Shown: positions 1 through 11,143, counted from the first letter of the stretch. The stretch is DNA of 64,000 bases from Tetraselmis striata (GCA_006384855.1 VCJN01000687.1:1-64000), one strand, 5' to 3'. Made by a program: numbers and translations. Notes: generated from the letters alone by a model not told the origin.

Positions 1-372
1 AGACCTGATTCCCCAATCAACATTTGGGTTGTGTTGTTTCAGGAATTGCATCCCTAAAACCAGATTGAAATTATGTTGTAGCGGTGTGACTGTGAAGTCA
101 ATGGGTATTGTGTAATTGTTGATGTTTAATTCAAGGGTGATTTTTTGTGAAGCGAGAACCATTCTACCATCAGCAAGAATAACTCTTACTTTGTTGTGAA
201 GTGGTGTAGTTGGTATTTTATTTTCTTTGACATACTTGGTGCTGGCAAAGTTCAAAGTAGCACCGCTGTCAACCAGTACGGAAGGTGTTATATTAAATTC
301 AGCACATGTTGGGTGTAACAGCAATAAGTCATGATCAGACTTGCTGGTAACAAAACATTTTTCTGTCATCAT
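1..372 (-). CDS. Retropepsin (aspartic protease) domain of an LTR retrotransposon, partial
   Basis: Minus-strand reading frame that is open to the left window edge and begins at a double ATG at 367-372, just after an in-frame TAG. It encodes a single-lobe retroviral-type aspartic protease: the catalytic motif VDSGATLNF lies about residues 35-43, followed by the flap-like region ILADGR and the C-terminal hallmark LVLGMQFL then HNPNVDW. Such domains process the gag-pol polyprotein of Ty3-like retrotransposons and dimerise to form one active site. The upstream frame (gag-like and Dam-like, to about 1933) ends at the TAG, so protease expression would need readthrough or this copy is inactive. Reverse transcriptase and integrase would lie off the window to the left. 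Confidence 0.8.
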   Translation of the reverse strand, partial: MMTEKCFVTSKSDHDLLLLHPTCAEFNITPSVLVDSGATLNFASTKYVKENKIPTTPLHNKVRVILADGRMVLASQKITLELNINNYTIPIDFTVTPLQHNFNLVLGMQFLKQHNPNVDWGIRS

Positions 373-375
373 ACG

Positions 376-614
376 TGACTAGTGGGACTTTGTGGCTTTT
401 GGTTTATATTCCTTACCTTGCTGTTCAGCCAGCATGGTTTTGAGTTCCTCAGTGGTAACGGCGTCATTAATTGCCTGGGCTGAACGTTCCTCAACAGTGT
501 AGTCAGCCAGGTAGACATCAACATACCACTCAGTGGGTCCCTTAGGGCTCTAGCGTCGGACCCACGGGCCGCGTGATGCCCTTTAGCCACGCCAATTCAT
601 TTATGATTGTAATG

Positions 615-659
<45 letters not shown>

Positions 660-1933
660 GGGTCCCATAGGTGCAGTATCAGTCCCTGAACTGGGTGTGT
701 GAAACAGATATGTTCCAGGCGGGTAGTTATGAACTTTTTTATATTTTGAAAGCAGCGGTTTCCAGGATTGCCCTAATTGTGAGAACCATCTTTGATATCT
801 TGTTGCAGAAATGGTTTTTTAGCACTGCAATAATCTGAACAGACAGCATCAAAAGTGACTGGACCATAGGCATAATTCAGTCTCTTGAATTCTGCTTGGT
901 CAAACACAACAGAGTCAGTTGGACATGCATTTGGTTTTGCATATTTGTCAATTTCAGTGTCATTCTTTTGATTACTGTTTTTGGTACGCATTCTGCGCAC
1001 TCGAGATCTCTTTTGCATTGTAGTCAGTTTGGCATGCAGTTTAGCATGCGTCTTTTTGTCTTTGACATTTTTGTCGACATTTTCTCTGCACCCTGTCTCG
1101 CCCTCGATGTCGGCAACGAGGTGTGAATGAGCACAGGAACACCCATGAGCTTCATGCTCAGGTTGTGAGTCGGAGGGGTTCAGTGCCGCGGGAGCGCAAT
1201 GCTCAACCATATCGACATCTGTATCCTCGATCTCATGCAGGGACTGAGCAGGCAGTTTAGCAGTGCATGCATGTTTGCATGGACTCACTTGCAATTTCTT
1301 TGCATGGACTCGGCGACATGTCAATGTCGATTGTCTCAATTACATTGAGAGGCACAGGTTGGCATTCTGCTCAACACCGTCATTTGTTTTTGTGTAAGTC
1401 GATCTTGTCGACTTACTTGGCTAGCTTATTAGCTGCCACTGCATGTATTTTTGCATGGACTTACTCTGAGTCGAGACAGTCTCGTTGGCGTGGCTAGCCA
1501 TCTTTTCACCTCGGCTCTTTCGTGCTTGGGAATCGCCTGCAAAATACGTTGCACTTGCAAGTACTCAGGCACAGCAAAATGTTCATTATGCAACAAGGCA
1601 CATCGAAAGGTTCATGCAGCAAAGCAAATGCAGCTTGTAGCTTTGCGCTGCAAGTCGACACAACAAGTAGCTATATTGGGGTCGCTCGGCATGGCGCCGA
1701 TGTCACGCGCGTAGTCTCCGACGGGGCCTTGCTGTGTCGCGCGTATAGTTCTCCGGAAAGGCCTTGAGTGCCGGGAAGTCATGAACGTCGGCGAGCTTGT
1801 GAGAGATGTTTTGGGTTGGCGCCACAACGCGGGCTTCCATCATCTTCTTCTCGACAATTTGACGCATAGACTGCTCGGCGGGTGGACCACCGGGAGGATA
1901 GCCGGCTTGACGGGCGCTACGGTGCGATGCCAT
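376..1933 (-). pseudogene. Degenerate gag and Dam-like methyltransferase-fold region of the same LTR retrotransposon
   Basis: Reading leftward, a gag-like start (MASHRSARQAGYPPGG at 1933) is followed by a charged region with repeated SPCK-type cysteine motifs (about 1270-1480). Near 860-900 comes a segment with LNYAYGPVTFDA, and then SWKPLLSKY and YPPGTYLFHTP (about 680-770) and WYVDVYLADY (about 500-530). This order resembles the Dam-like N6-adenine methyltransferase-fold domain carried by some algal and oomycete Ty3-like polyproteins (recalled from family knowledge). The copy is broken: stop and frameshift at 773, the central NPPW-like block is missing, and a short element is inserted at 542-652. 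It leads directly into the retropepsin frame at 1-372. The domain assignment is moderately sure, the retroelement origin is sure. Confidence 0.55.
542..653 (+). mobile_element. SINE-like insertion with (CT)n tail
   Basis: An insertion of about 111 bp splits the Dam-like frame of the surrounding retroelement. The 13-mer CTCAGTGGGTCCC occurs on both sides (529-541 and about 652-666) and restores the frame if one copy and the insert are removed, so it is a target-site duplication. The insert ends in the phrase TGATTGTAATGT and a (CT)n run of about 40 bases, as retroposons end in a simple-repeat tail. A second copy of the tail (TTTGATTGTAATGTCTCTC) is at about 13827-13860. Confidence 0.6.
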
Positions 1934-3539
1934 GGCGACACGCGACTCGGATAAAGGTGAAAGGGTTTAGAATCGCTACCAAGGGTCGGCAGGACCAGCG
2001 AAATCGCGAATGTATCGTCGTGCGTGCGAGAGCAGGTCGCGGTGGGTCGGCAGGTGGAGATGGATCGTAACAGGAAGCCGAAACCAGTGTAAGTACTCGT
2101 GGCAGTACTTAGTGAAACATGGCTCTTACTCGTAGCGTTTGGCGAATTGAGTTGGTTGCAGAATGTAATCTCTTACAAGTTGCTGGTGGCATTCGATATA
2201 TTTATCCTATAGCGGTCCGACTTGGCACCGCGGACAGGCAGCTAGTATCATGATGGTTAAGGAGTTGTAGCACGTATTGTATGTTACAAGGAATATTACT
2301 GGCGTCTGGTTGTGGAAGTACCAGTAAATAATTCGCGTGCTGAAATATCAGTACGGCAGTACATGCGCGTGCTGAATACTTGGCCATAATCTCGGCGTCA
2401 CTGGTCTATGGTGGTATTAGGGTAGTCGCTAGGCGCAACCCTAACAATAGGTCATTGTCTGTACAAATATATCATATCCTTGCGTTGGTAATATTTCGTC
2501 TTGCTCATCCTTGCTTATCACACGTGTGTCTATGAATGTATGCATGCATGCATGCATGCACGGATGTATGACTGCACTTATGTATGTCGTTATACAGCAT
2601 GTCGTTGTGTCTTAAAATGAGCAATATGCGAGAAGAAAGGCAAATCAATCGTGATAGATGTGAATGACTCGTCAGAACGAGCGATGAAAAGATGTAAAGC
2701 AAACAATTGTTGAATAAAAATCATAAGTTAAAACCTATCCATGGACATATAATTTACGTGCTGCGAATGAGGATCGCGCTCCGAAACCATGCTGCAACAG
2801 TTTTGCGCGCGGCAGCAGCAGCGCGGACGCACCTGTAGCACGCGCGCAGGGCGAATAATCAGAAATGCATTGTAGCTCCGAAACCAGTATATTCTGGCGC
2901 TCCTCGATGTCCAGGCTCCGAAACCATTATCGCAAACTATCCGTCCTACGGGCCCGCGACTACGGACGAAAGCGCAGCAGCCTCGAGATAGTGGACGAAC
3001 CAAATCCCTCCTTGCGCGCCGTCTCCAGGGCCCCCGCTGATGCAGCCGCATCAGCGCTGCCGCAAGGATGTAGTCTCGAGCGTCAGCACAAACCGAACGA
3101 AAGCGACCGTCTTTAGGAGCGGATACCGGCAGATTCGCGCCCCAGGCAGCACCTCGGCTGCTCGTTGGTTGGAGGCTGCGGGTACACGACGAGCCCTCTG
3201 CACAGCCTCAGCTTGCGCACTATTCAATGCGCGGCTGCTCGTTGGGATGTGCCTTGCGGTGCATGTGCCCCCAAGCACAGCGTCGTTGCGCGCGATGCGG
3301 GCGGCAGTCCGCCGCTAGATCGGAGCACGCTCGCCAAATGGGAAGCGGCCGAGCTCCCCGCTTCTCTGTGGCGCCGTGGTCGTCTTATCCGAGAAGCCGC
3401 CGGTACCCGCTGCCGACACACTCGAATCATCGTCGCTGGCGACACTCCATGTCTGTTGCCCACTCCCTCAGGCTCACCGCCGTCCCGCGACACTGCCGCA
3501 GAGCTGCCCGCCTGTTCACGCTTCCTCGACCCTCGCGCC
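1934..3539. other. Stretch without a recognisable gene
   Basis: No coding exon is supported. It holds a short (ATGC)n run at about 2541-2560 and three copies of the 12-mer GCTCCGAAACCA at about 2778, 2875 and 2912, the same 12-mer that forms the primer-binding-site complement of the TRIM at 45274-45285. The first copy could mark the 5' leader of the minus-strand LTR element to its left. From 3165 the DNA is very GC-rich; long open frames there are composition artefacts. Confidence 0.4.
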
Positions 3540-5290
3540 CCCTTCTCCTCACTGACCGCGCCACAACGATGGCGCGTAGTGCGTGCACGGCGACGTCTGC
3601 CCGCCCGGAGGCGTGGTGCTCGTCCGGCACCGCCGCGACCTGTGCCTGGCGGACAACTCCTCCCACCGCCGGCTGGACGGCGCGTCGAACGTCGTGCCTA
3701 TCGACTGTGTCGACCCTCGGAACTTTTCCCGCTGCCCGTCGGTCACCTACCCTGCCTGAGACACCATCCCGTTGTCCCCCACAACCTGCTGCATGCGCTG
3801 GCGGACCTCCGGGTGTAGCTCCGCTGGTTGGGTTCTGACCTCGTGGTGCGGCATGGCGACCCGGAGGAGGTCCTACTAGCCTTGGCAGCTGAGCTGGCCG
3901 CAGCATAATTTTCTCCACTGCAAGTCAGATAAAACCGCGTGGCGGATGCACGGGCGTGTGACGTAGAGCGCTGCGTGCATGCAGCCACCCGGGACTGGCC
4001 GTGCCTGGGCGACACCATCGCTAGCGTTGACTGCACGCTCCAGCATCCTGATGAGTTCATGCGGTCGGTAGGGGGAAAGGGCGGGTGGGGTGCCAGAAAA
4101 GGGCGCGTAAAGGGGGTTGGGGGGGGGGGGGGGGGGGGGGGGGGGCAAGGGCCGGTGGCAGGCATGCTTGGAGTGGGGCGAGTAGTGCGTTTCCCGGCAT
4201 GCAGCTGGGTAACATCATAGAGCGGCGGTGTGCGGCCAAGCGGGCCATCCCCCGCCCTCGCCCAAAGCTCTCAGTCCCATCATCGCTGCCGCCGCTGCCA
4301 CCTGCCATACCCCCAGGCGACCTGCCTGACTTTGCAACCCAAACAGTAGCAGCCGTGGCCGGGGGTGAGGGCGCTTGGCCGCTTATGGTGACGCCGGACG
4401 CTTATGTGGCCGCTGTAGTCACTGCCGCCGCTCGGCTAGCGTGGCATGGGGCGCTAAGGGTGAAGAGAACACCTGCCGTGAGAACAAGAGTTGCCATGAC
4501 GATACGCCTGAGGGTTTAGGTGCCGCTTGCCATGAGGACAAGAAGTGCTATAACGATATGCCAGGTGGCGGCGAGACGGGCGGCGCGGCGCACCTCGCAG
4601 CGGTACTTGAGGGCGCGGCGACAACGCTCTCTAACAACGCTCTTTGAGCGGTGGCTCCCGGCTTGGTGCGTTTCTGTCGTTAGATGCCTCTCCCCGCGCA
4701 GTGTGGCGGAAACCTGCACGGAGCCGAGCGCGTGCCGGCTCGGAACACACCTCGAGATGTGTGACCTCTACGCCTTGCGCGCCCTCAGCATCGGGCCCGC
4801 CTTGTTCGGTGGGAGGGAGGACATGTGCGACGAGCCCCTGGGGCTCACACCGGGCGGCGGAGTGGGTGGCGTGGGCCACCGGTCGCTCTGGGCTGCCGCT
4901 CCCGGACGCGGAAATGCGCGAGCTGCATGCCACCGGGCAGTGCTCCATCCGATGCCGCCTCCACGCAAACTCCCTGCTCACGCACGACCCCGGCATCAGT
5001 TGGCACGCGGGCGCTGAGCTCTTCTAGTGGTTGCTGGCCGGCGCGGACGCAGCGTCCAACTGGGGCAACTGGGCCGCATCTGCTCCGGACCAGGGTGACC
5101 CGGCGCGTCGCCACATGAGAGCCGTCCAACAGTTCTTATAACACGATCACGCGGAACATCACTCGCGGGCTGGTTGCCAGAGCTGGCGCATCTGTCGGAT
5201 GGATCACCCGACCGGCACACTTCCTTCAATGGCTCGGTTGAGGCTTGGCCGGAGCCGATTACCAACCTGGGGAATCACATGCCGTGTAGG
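3540..5290 (+). pseudogene. Cryptochrome-DASH (DNA photolyase family) pseudogene
   Basis: Scattered blocks on the plus strand match CRY-DASH in the right order. At about 3613-3690 is GGVVLVRHRRDLCLADN (the family has WFRxDLRLxDN, so the W is lost) followed by VVPIDCVDPRNF. At 3756-3908 are PHNLLHALADLR and LGSDLVVRHGDPEEVLLALA. At about 3950-4060 is CTLQHPDEF (family LYHPDDL). At about 4250-4330 is LSVPSSLPPLPPAIPPGDLP. At about 4670-4705 is RCLSPRSVAE (family GCLSPRxV). At about 4905-5090 are MRELHATG, DPGISWHAGAELF and ASNWGNWA, the FAD-binding end of the family, then GWLPELAHL at about 5165. In-frame stops (3757, 3819 region, 5025, 5133) and several frame changes break it, and poly-G intron remnants lie between blocks. 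CRY-DASH proteins repair single-stranded UV lesions or act as blue-light receptors; this copy cannot. Confidence 0.78.
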
Positions 5291-6411
5291 TGAGAGGGCC
5301 CCATACACTCTTAACGATACATCGGCACTACTGGGACAGAACTTCCTTCTCAAGCGGAGTCACATCTGCCAAGTGGAACGTGACATGAAGATCCACAAGT
5401 GTTCCCTTCAGCCAAACAGAGACAGATTAATGTCGCAAATAGAGAGGTGCACGGCGCGTTTGCAGCTTGACAAAGTAAAATAGTACATGCGCACATCATT
5501 CCCTGGACTATTGTCCCAATGGAGCGAACACCATCCCGTTGATATGGACAACGTGTGCAACGACTTCCAAGGACTTGAACTTGCAGCTACACGGTTCACG
5601 AGCCAATACATCGGTCTCTCCCTCCCCCTCCCTCTCTCTCTCTCTCTCCCTCTCTCCCTCTCTAAGTGTGCTTACTGCCGCAGTACCTGTTATACCGGCA
5701 AACGCGACAAAAGGATAACACATGCGAGATGGCCATGACGACCAGCTTGACCCTTTCCATTGTTGTTGCTGTAGCGCGAGTCTGGGCAAAGGAGGAGTGC
5801 ACACACACCACTACATTGACCGGAGCACATGCAGCGCGGCCAACTCTGTGCATGCACCGCATCGCTGTGCCGTATTCGAGAGCTCTGCATGCCGGTAGCC
5901 CATGGCTCTGACCGCATACAGCCCACGCGCTGCACACATCTAAACACGCAATGATTGCTCGCCACTTGCCGCCGTAACACGTCCTCGCAACTGGGCTTTG
6001 TTGCCCATGCTCCGGCTTCTCACATAAGGTAACATGCCACACATATCTCATTCAGGCGATGAGGGCGCCTTCGTCAAGTGGGCGCTCTCAACCGGGCAAT
6101 GGCAATCACAAGTCGAGGCGTCCATTAATGCAGGGTGTTGTCTCCCTTGCACGACGGCGAGTAGCTTTGAGCCACTGCCGACCGTGCACCCTCACCCCCA
6201 AATGATCCTAGTCAGTAACTGCGGCAGCAAGCCGTGACCCGTTGAAGTTCTCACGTGGCAGTAGCTGTACGGCCGGGTAGTCACGTGCCTCGTGACCCAC
6301 GTCACTGCCACTGCCACCGCCAGCGCCACCGCTGCGCTGCGAGCTGCCAATGCCATGCAAGTGCGGCGTTTGCGTTGGCCGCTTGGAACCCTGTGTTGCT
6401 ATCCTCTATGG
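5291..6411. other. Gene-poor stretch with a CT-rich run
   Basis: I see no supported exon here. A (CT)n/(CCCT) tract lies at about 5610-5664, resembling the tail of the SINE-like copy at 617-655 but without a clear element in front. The remaining open frames are short and share no recognisable motif. Confidence 0.5.
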
Positions 6412-6416
6412 TTACA
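6412..6416 (-). terminator. TGTAA polyadenylation signal of the MTA1-like gene
   Basis: TGTAA on the minus strand, about 100 nt downstream of the methyltransferase stop codon. TGTAA is the usual chlorophyte polyadenylation signal. Confidence 0.45.
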
Positions 6417-6515
6417 CATCAAGGAGGCGGCGAGCAGAGTTTCTTTGTAGGGAGGGGAGGGAGGCCACGGCGGCGGGGTCGTACGCTGATGGTGGCGCGT
6501 CACGAGGCGGGGCAC

Positions 6516-7783
6516 TCACTTCGCGTTGCCGCCTCGATTGGAAGCGCCATAGACAGCGCCGGGGATGGCGGCGCTGGCCTGCAGCGCGGCCATGTCCTCA
6601 TCGGGCAGCCCGGTGCCGGTAACCTCGTTGCCGATGCTGACCCAGTAGTCGCGTAGGTTGTTCTTGCGCGCGAAGATCTCGAGGTACTTCCCGCCCGGCA
6701 CCAGCTCCTCGATCATCTCGTACACTTCCTCCGGCTTCTGGCTCTGCCCGCGCCGCTCGCTGAAGATAACGTCGGAGCAGACGCCGCCCGCGGCTACGCC
6801 CGGCGGCCCGGCGCCCTTTCGCGCCACTAGGCACATCTCCTTGGCGTGCTGCAGGTAGTAGCCATGGCTCTTGGCCAGCCGCCGGTTCACCGTCATCTTC
6901 ACCCACGCAATCTCGTCTACCATAGTGTAACCCCACTTGTCAAACAGGTCCAGGCAGAACTTGTACTTGGCGTTGATGACCCACACAAAGAGCAGCCCGT
7001 CCGTCTGCAGCTGCGGGATGGGCAGGTTCTCGATGTCCGCGTCCGTGAGCTGGCTGTAGCCCAGCGCCACGCCACGCGTGGGGTTGGCCGTCGCCAACTG
7101 CCACGGCGGGTCCATCATTATGACGTCGAACTGGCACGCGGAGGCGAGCTTGTCCCAGCTGTAAGTGGTCACGTTGGAGTGGATGGGGATGCACTGCTCC
7201 GGCACCTGCCACTCCCGCGGGTCCAGGTCTTCCACCGAGCCGTAGTGGTAGTCCACGCCCTCCACACCAAACTTGCTGTCCTCACCTGCATACGCGACGG
7301 CGGCGGTCAGACAGCGGAGGCAGGTGCGGAGGAGCAGCAGGAGGAGCGCGCCATCCCAGAGGACTGCGTCGAGCTCTATAAATTGGACACCCTCCCCGAA
7401 AAATAACTAAAAAACCAGACAGAGACAGACGGGCAGAGAAACCCCCCCTCGGATCGCAGCGACAGTGGCTCGTCGGCTTTCTGGCCAGGCGAGGGCGAGG
7501 GCGCACCCTTCTGCTCCGCGTGCTCCGCGGCGCCAAAGGTGACGCCCGCGACGCGCAGCGCGGCCTCGAGCGCCCGGATGCCAGCCCGGTACGTCTCCAC
7601 CTCGCCCGTCAGGGCGGCGTCCTCCATGCCCGCCCATCGCTTCTCCGCCGCGCCCATGTCCTCCGCCAGCAGCGCCGCCGCGGCATCCTCCACCCGCACC
7701 ACCGGCAGCGGCACGTCGGCCCCCGCCGAAGCCTCCGCCGCCGTGCCCCCTTCCGGCAGCGACCGCTTCCGGGACGCCGTCAT
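6516..7783 (-). CDS. MT-A70 family N6-adenine methyltransferase, MTA1-like
   Basis: Two exons, 7507-7783 and 6516-7285, joined in phase 1 (donor GTGCGCC, acceptor TATGCAG), give about 348 residues. Exon 1 encodes a helical, probably coiled-coil N terminus (VRVEDAAAALLAEDMGAAEK). Exon 2 carries the methyltransferase: catalytic DPPW inside FDVIMMDPPWQLATANP, then LPIPQLQTDGLLFVWVINAKY, DEIAWVKMT, GYYLQHAKEMCLVARKG and the terminal KNNLRDYWVSIGNE. It transfers a methyl group from S-adenosylmethionine to adenine N6. The NPTRG, VINAKYKF and YYLQHAKE wording resembles the ciliate/algal/fungal MTA1 branch linked to DNA 6mA at ApT rather than METTL3, which acts on mRNA; this subfamily call is my inference. 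It is divergent from GPN1, sharing a 0.9-kb upstream region. The TGA stop overlaps a donor-like GTGAGT. Confidence 0.88.
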
Positions 7784-8687
7784 GCCACGCGCGGTCGCCG
7801 CCTTCTGCCTTCTGCTGCAGCAACCACTGGTGTCCCGGAGGCACCTTGTGAGGAGTCCCGCCACTGGCTTTTCGCAACGAACAACTGAGGTCTTTGTCGT
7901 CAAGCTCAAAAAAAGCTCCGCGCGGCTGGGCGAATCAAAATTTTCATACATATGCGGCACAGTCCTTTTGGAGCCCGGTACAGAAATAGACCAAGGATCA
8001 CCTACCCTGTACCCGTTCCCGTATGCCAGGCTATCCGCGCGGGCCTAGTCGGTGGCGCCGGTGATCCTGCTGGGAGATACAAGCAGCAGAGGGAAGACGA
8101 CGACTATCAACGGCGTGGCATGGCGGTATGAGTATAATTTGAATTCAAACATATGATATTTGGGAGGGTTGCTCCCATGGCCGCAATGGGCGAGGAACCA
8201 CAACGAACTATGGACGCATATGTGCAGGAGTTGATTACACTTCCTCATCATCAGCGCAGCGGACGCACTGCAACGACAAAATGTAATCATCATCATTAAT
8301 TAGTACAGATATGCTGTCTGATAATAATAATAATAATATGAATAAATAGCTAGTCCGCTCGTGTCAGTAGGGGTATTAGTACTGTACGTACTGGCAGCGA
8401 CCGTAGATAGCCCGCAGCATATATATATTGCGCTGTTCGCTGCCCTGGCTGTCGCGGCCGTGCGTCGTCGACGGCGGCCCTGATGCGCGCGATTGATCGT
8501 CGCGCAGCGTCGTCATCGGCCCCAACGGCCGGCATAGCGAACGACAAGTTGCTTAGCGACAGCGGAGCGCGCTCAATCAACAGGTTCAGTTGGAAGGCTT
8601 CAGCGCCATATTCGCATCTATGTTATACAGCACACAGCCAGCCTACTGATTCGGCACCCTGTGCGTCCGACGGCCTCCTTGAGTACT
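7784..8687. promoter_or_regulatory. Shared upstream region of the MTA1-like and GPN1 genes
   Basis: About 900 bp between two divergent start codons. No exon is seen. It contains AT-rich patches (about 8290-8350, ATAATAATAATAATATG) and ATATATATAT-like sequence at about 8419, but no element that I can name. A bidirectional promoter is inferred from the layout only. Confidence 0.4.
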
Positions 8688-11120
8688 ATGGCGGACGCAG
8701 GCAGCTCGGGCGGCGGCGCGGCGGGGGCTGGTACGAGTAGCAGCGCGAGTGGCAGCGAGGCGGCGCAGACGGCGGAGGAGGGGCGCGCCGCCGCGCCGGC
8801 CGCGCCCTCTTCGGACGCCGCCGCCTCCTCCAGCACCAGCCAGGACCAGCCCGCCGCCACGACGGCGGCCAAGCCGACCGTGGTCCTAGTGATCGGGATG
8901 GCGGGCTCCGGGAAGACGACGCTGCTGCAGAGGATCAACAGCGCGCTGCACATGGAGGACACGCCAGGCTATATCATCAACCTGGATCCCGCGGTCCGCC
9001 CCCCCCCCCCCCCCCCCCCCCCCCCCCGCGCGCGCTCCGACACACCCCTCCTGCCTCGCCATCAACTGACGGACCCACTTGGGCGATCAAAGCTGGGAGC
9101 GCCTGTGGGCGCTTTGTCAAAAGGGGGGGTTGGTGTCATGACAGCCGCTGTTGGACGGCCTTCCCAGCCCCGGGCGATCTTCCACACAACGCCCCTCACT
9201 TTTGCTTTGAATGTCAAAGAGGCGGCACTGAAGCTCAATAATAAGCTGCATACACACAGTAACTAAACGAAGGTGCCAACGTAAAGAAAAACCCCGGATG
9301 ACACCCAAGGACGGTGAAAACAGCCTAAACACGTTACCACTTGGTCCAGGCCATTAAATAACCCTGCTCGTTGCCGCCAAATCCGTCAATCAACGAGAAT
9401 GGAATGTCATGCCAGCTTTGCTTTCACTCTGCAGTCGATACACAATAGTTTACACAATCACCGTCTGCTTACTGCTGGGGAGTCGTTGTATCGACGGGAC
9501 TCCCCACAGCTACTGATGCGGAAGCCCTCCCCCCCCCCCCCCCCCCCCCCCGCACGGGGCGCGCGGGTCCCTGCAGGTGCTCAACCTGCCGTACGGCGCC
9601 AACATCGACATCCGGGACACCGTGAACTACAAGAACGTGATGTCGCAGTACCGGCTGGGCCCCAACGGCGGCATCCTCACCGCGCTCAACCTGTTCTCCA
9701 CGCGCTTCGACCAGGTGATGGCGCTGGTGGAGAAGCCGCGCGACCCGCCGCCGCGCTTCATCGTGGTGGATACGCCGGGGCAGATCGAGGTGCGGGCCCC
9801 GGGCTGTCGGGAGGCGAGGGGGCGGGCAAGGGAGATGTCTGCCGAACACGCTGCGCATGCTTACGAATGGCCCGCATCACGGTTTGGGGGTCTACACATC
9901 CGTGTTAATCTTTAGAGCGTCGATCGTTTCATCCCACGTTTGAGCGATCGTGTCAGTGTCTCTTTTATGTCAAGATGATCCGTGCCGCTTTGTCGGATGC
10001 GCCGACGGATTGGGCTCTAATCAAATCGAACATCTCGACAATGTCGGCTGTTATCAATTCACCGCGTAATCGGTAAGAAAAATGATTCTCTGTGGCCATT
10101 CGCCCGATGCGTCTCATCTGGATGAGGTATCGATGCTTGAGGGAAACCCTAGTCATGGATACCTCTCGCCTCCCCCCCTCCCGGAGAGGAGACACCCCCG
10201 CGCGCACAACGCTCAAGTTCACAGCATCCGTGCACTCTCGCTCCATAACATACAGTGTCTAGTATCTCATGAAGACTTCCTCCTGATTCCCTGTTTTATG
10301 GCCCATTGTCCACGGCAACTTTCGGGATGCGACGTGAGTAGCAACTCAACCTGCCCCCCCTCCCCTTCCCCCACTTGACCACCCCGCTTTGGCGGCGCGT
10401 GGTAGATTTTCACATGGAGCGCGTCGGGCAGCATCATCAGCGAGGCCTTCGCGTCCGCCTTCCCCACGGTGATCGCGTTTGTGATGGACACGCCGCACTG
10501 CACCAGCCCGCAGACCTTCATGAGCAACATGCTCCAGGCGTGCAGCATCCTGTACAAGTACCAGCTCCCGCTGCTGCTGGTGTTCAACAAGGTGCGCGCC
10601 GCGCTGCCCTGTCCGCAGCATGGGTGCCTTTCTGCCGTTGTTTCGGAGGCGTGCCTTTATTGGCGTATTCTGATTGGCTGCTTTATATGACAATATTCTT
10701 ATTAAATAAAAAAAATCCTTTCACGACCGCCCTGGCCTGTCACGACAGACGGATGTGGTGGACCACCGCTTTGCCACGGCCTGGATGGCGGACTTTGAGG
10801 AGTTTTCCGCCGCGCTGGAGGCCGACTCTACGTACGCCTCCACGCTCAGCCGCTCCCTGAGCCTGGTGCTGGAGGAGTTTTACCGCGGCCTGCGCACCGT
10901 GGGCGTCAGCGCGCTCACCGGCGCCGGCATCGACGACTTTTTCGCGGCGGTGGCGGAGTGCGCCGGCGAGTACGAGGAGCACTACGCGCCGGAGCTGGCG
11001 CGCCGCCGCGCGGCGCGCGCCGCCAAGGAGGAGGCCCGCCGCGCCGCGGAGATGGAGAAGCTGCGCGCCGACATGGAGGCCGCCAAGCTCAAGCCGCCGC
11101 GCCCGCCGGCGCAGTCGTAG
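8688..11120 (+). CDS. GPN1: GPN-loop GTPase 1 (NPA3/XAB1 family)
   Basis: Four exons (8688-8993, 9577-9789, 10406-10591, 10749-11120), all phase 0, give 358 residues, close to the usual 370-385. After a low-complexity Ala/Ser leader come G1 GMAGSGKTT, then [24 protein letters not shown], the diagnostic GPN loop in [16 protein letters not shown]3 DTPGQIE, then FTWSASG, G4 NKTD formed across the exon 3-4 junction, and [11 protein letters not shown] as G5. A charged helical tail follows ([18 protein letters not shown]). GPN1 is a cytoplasmic GTPase that helps assemble and import RNA polymerase II. All nucleotide-binding motifs are intact, so it should be functional. Intron 1 has runs of 29 and 23 C near its two ends. 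The start ATG follows no longer in-frame ATG. A Ginger-like transposon sits 120 bp beyond the stop. Confidence 0.95.
8994..9576 (+). other. GPN1 intron 1 with a poly-C run near each end
   Basis: The donor GTCCG is followed at once by 29 C (8999-9027), and 23 C (9529-9551) stand 25 nt before the acceptor CTGCAG. The middle has no repeat I recognise. See the finding on paired homopolymer runs. Confidence 0.9.
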
Positions 11121-11138
11121 CGGTGCGCTTCTTTAAAA

Positions 11139-11143
11139 TGTAA
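11139..11143 (+). terminator. TGTAA polyadenylation signal of GPN1
   Basis: TGTAA 19 nt after the GPN1 stop codon, in the typical position and form for a chlorophyte mRNA end signal. Confidence 0.6.

Noticed and set aside
4085-4519. Glycine-rich frame running through the poly-G tract
   Set aside because: The glycine run is a translated homopolymer intron remnant; only the Pro-rich block after it fits CRY-DASH.
6034-6656. Plus-strand frames opposite the methyltransferase 3' end
   Set aside because: They are shadows of the minus-strand gene or GC-rich noise without motifs.
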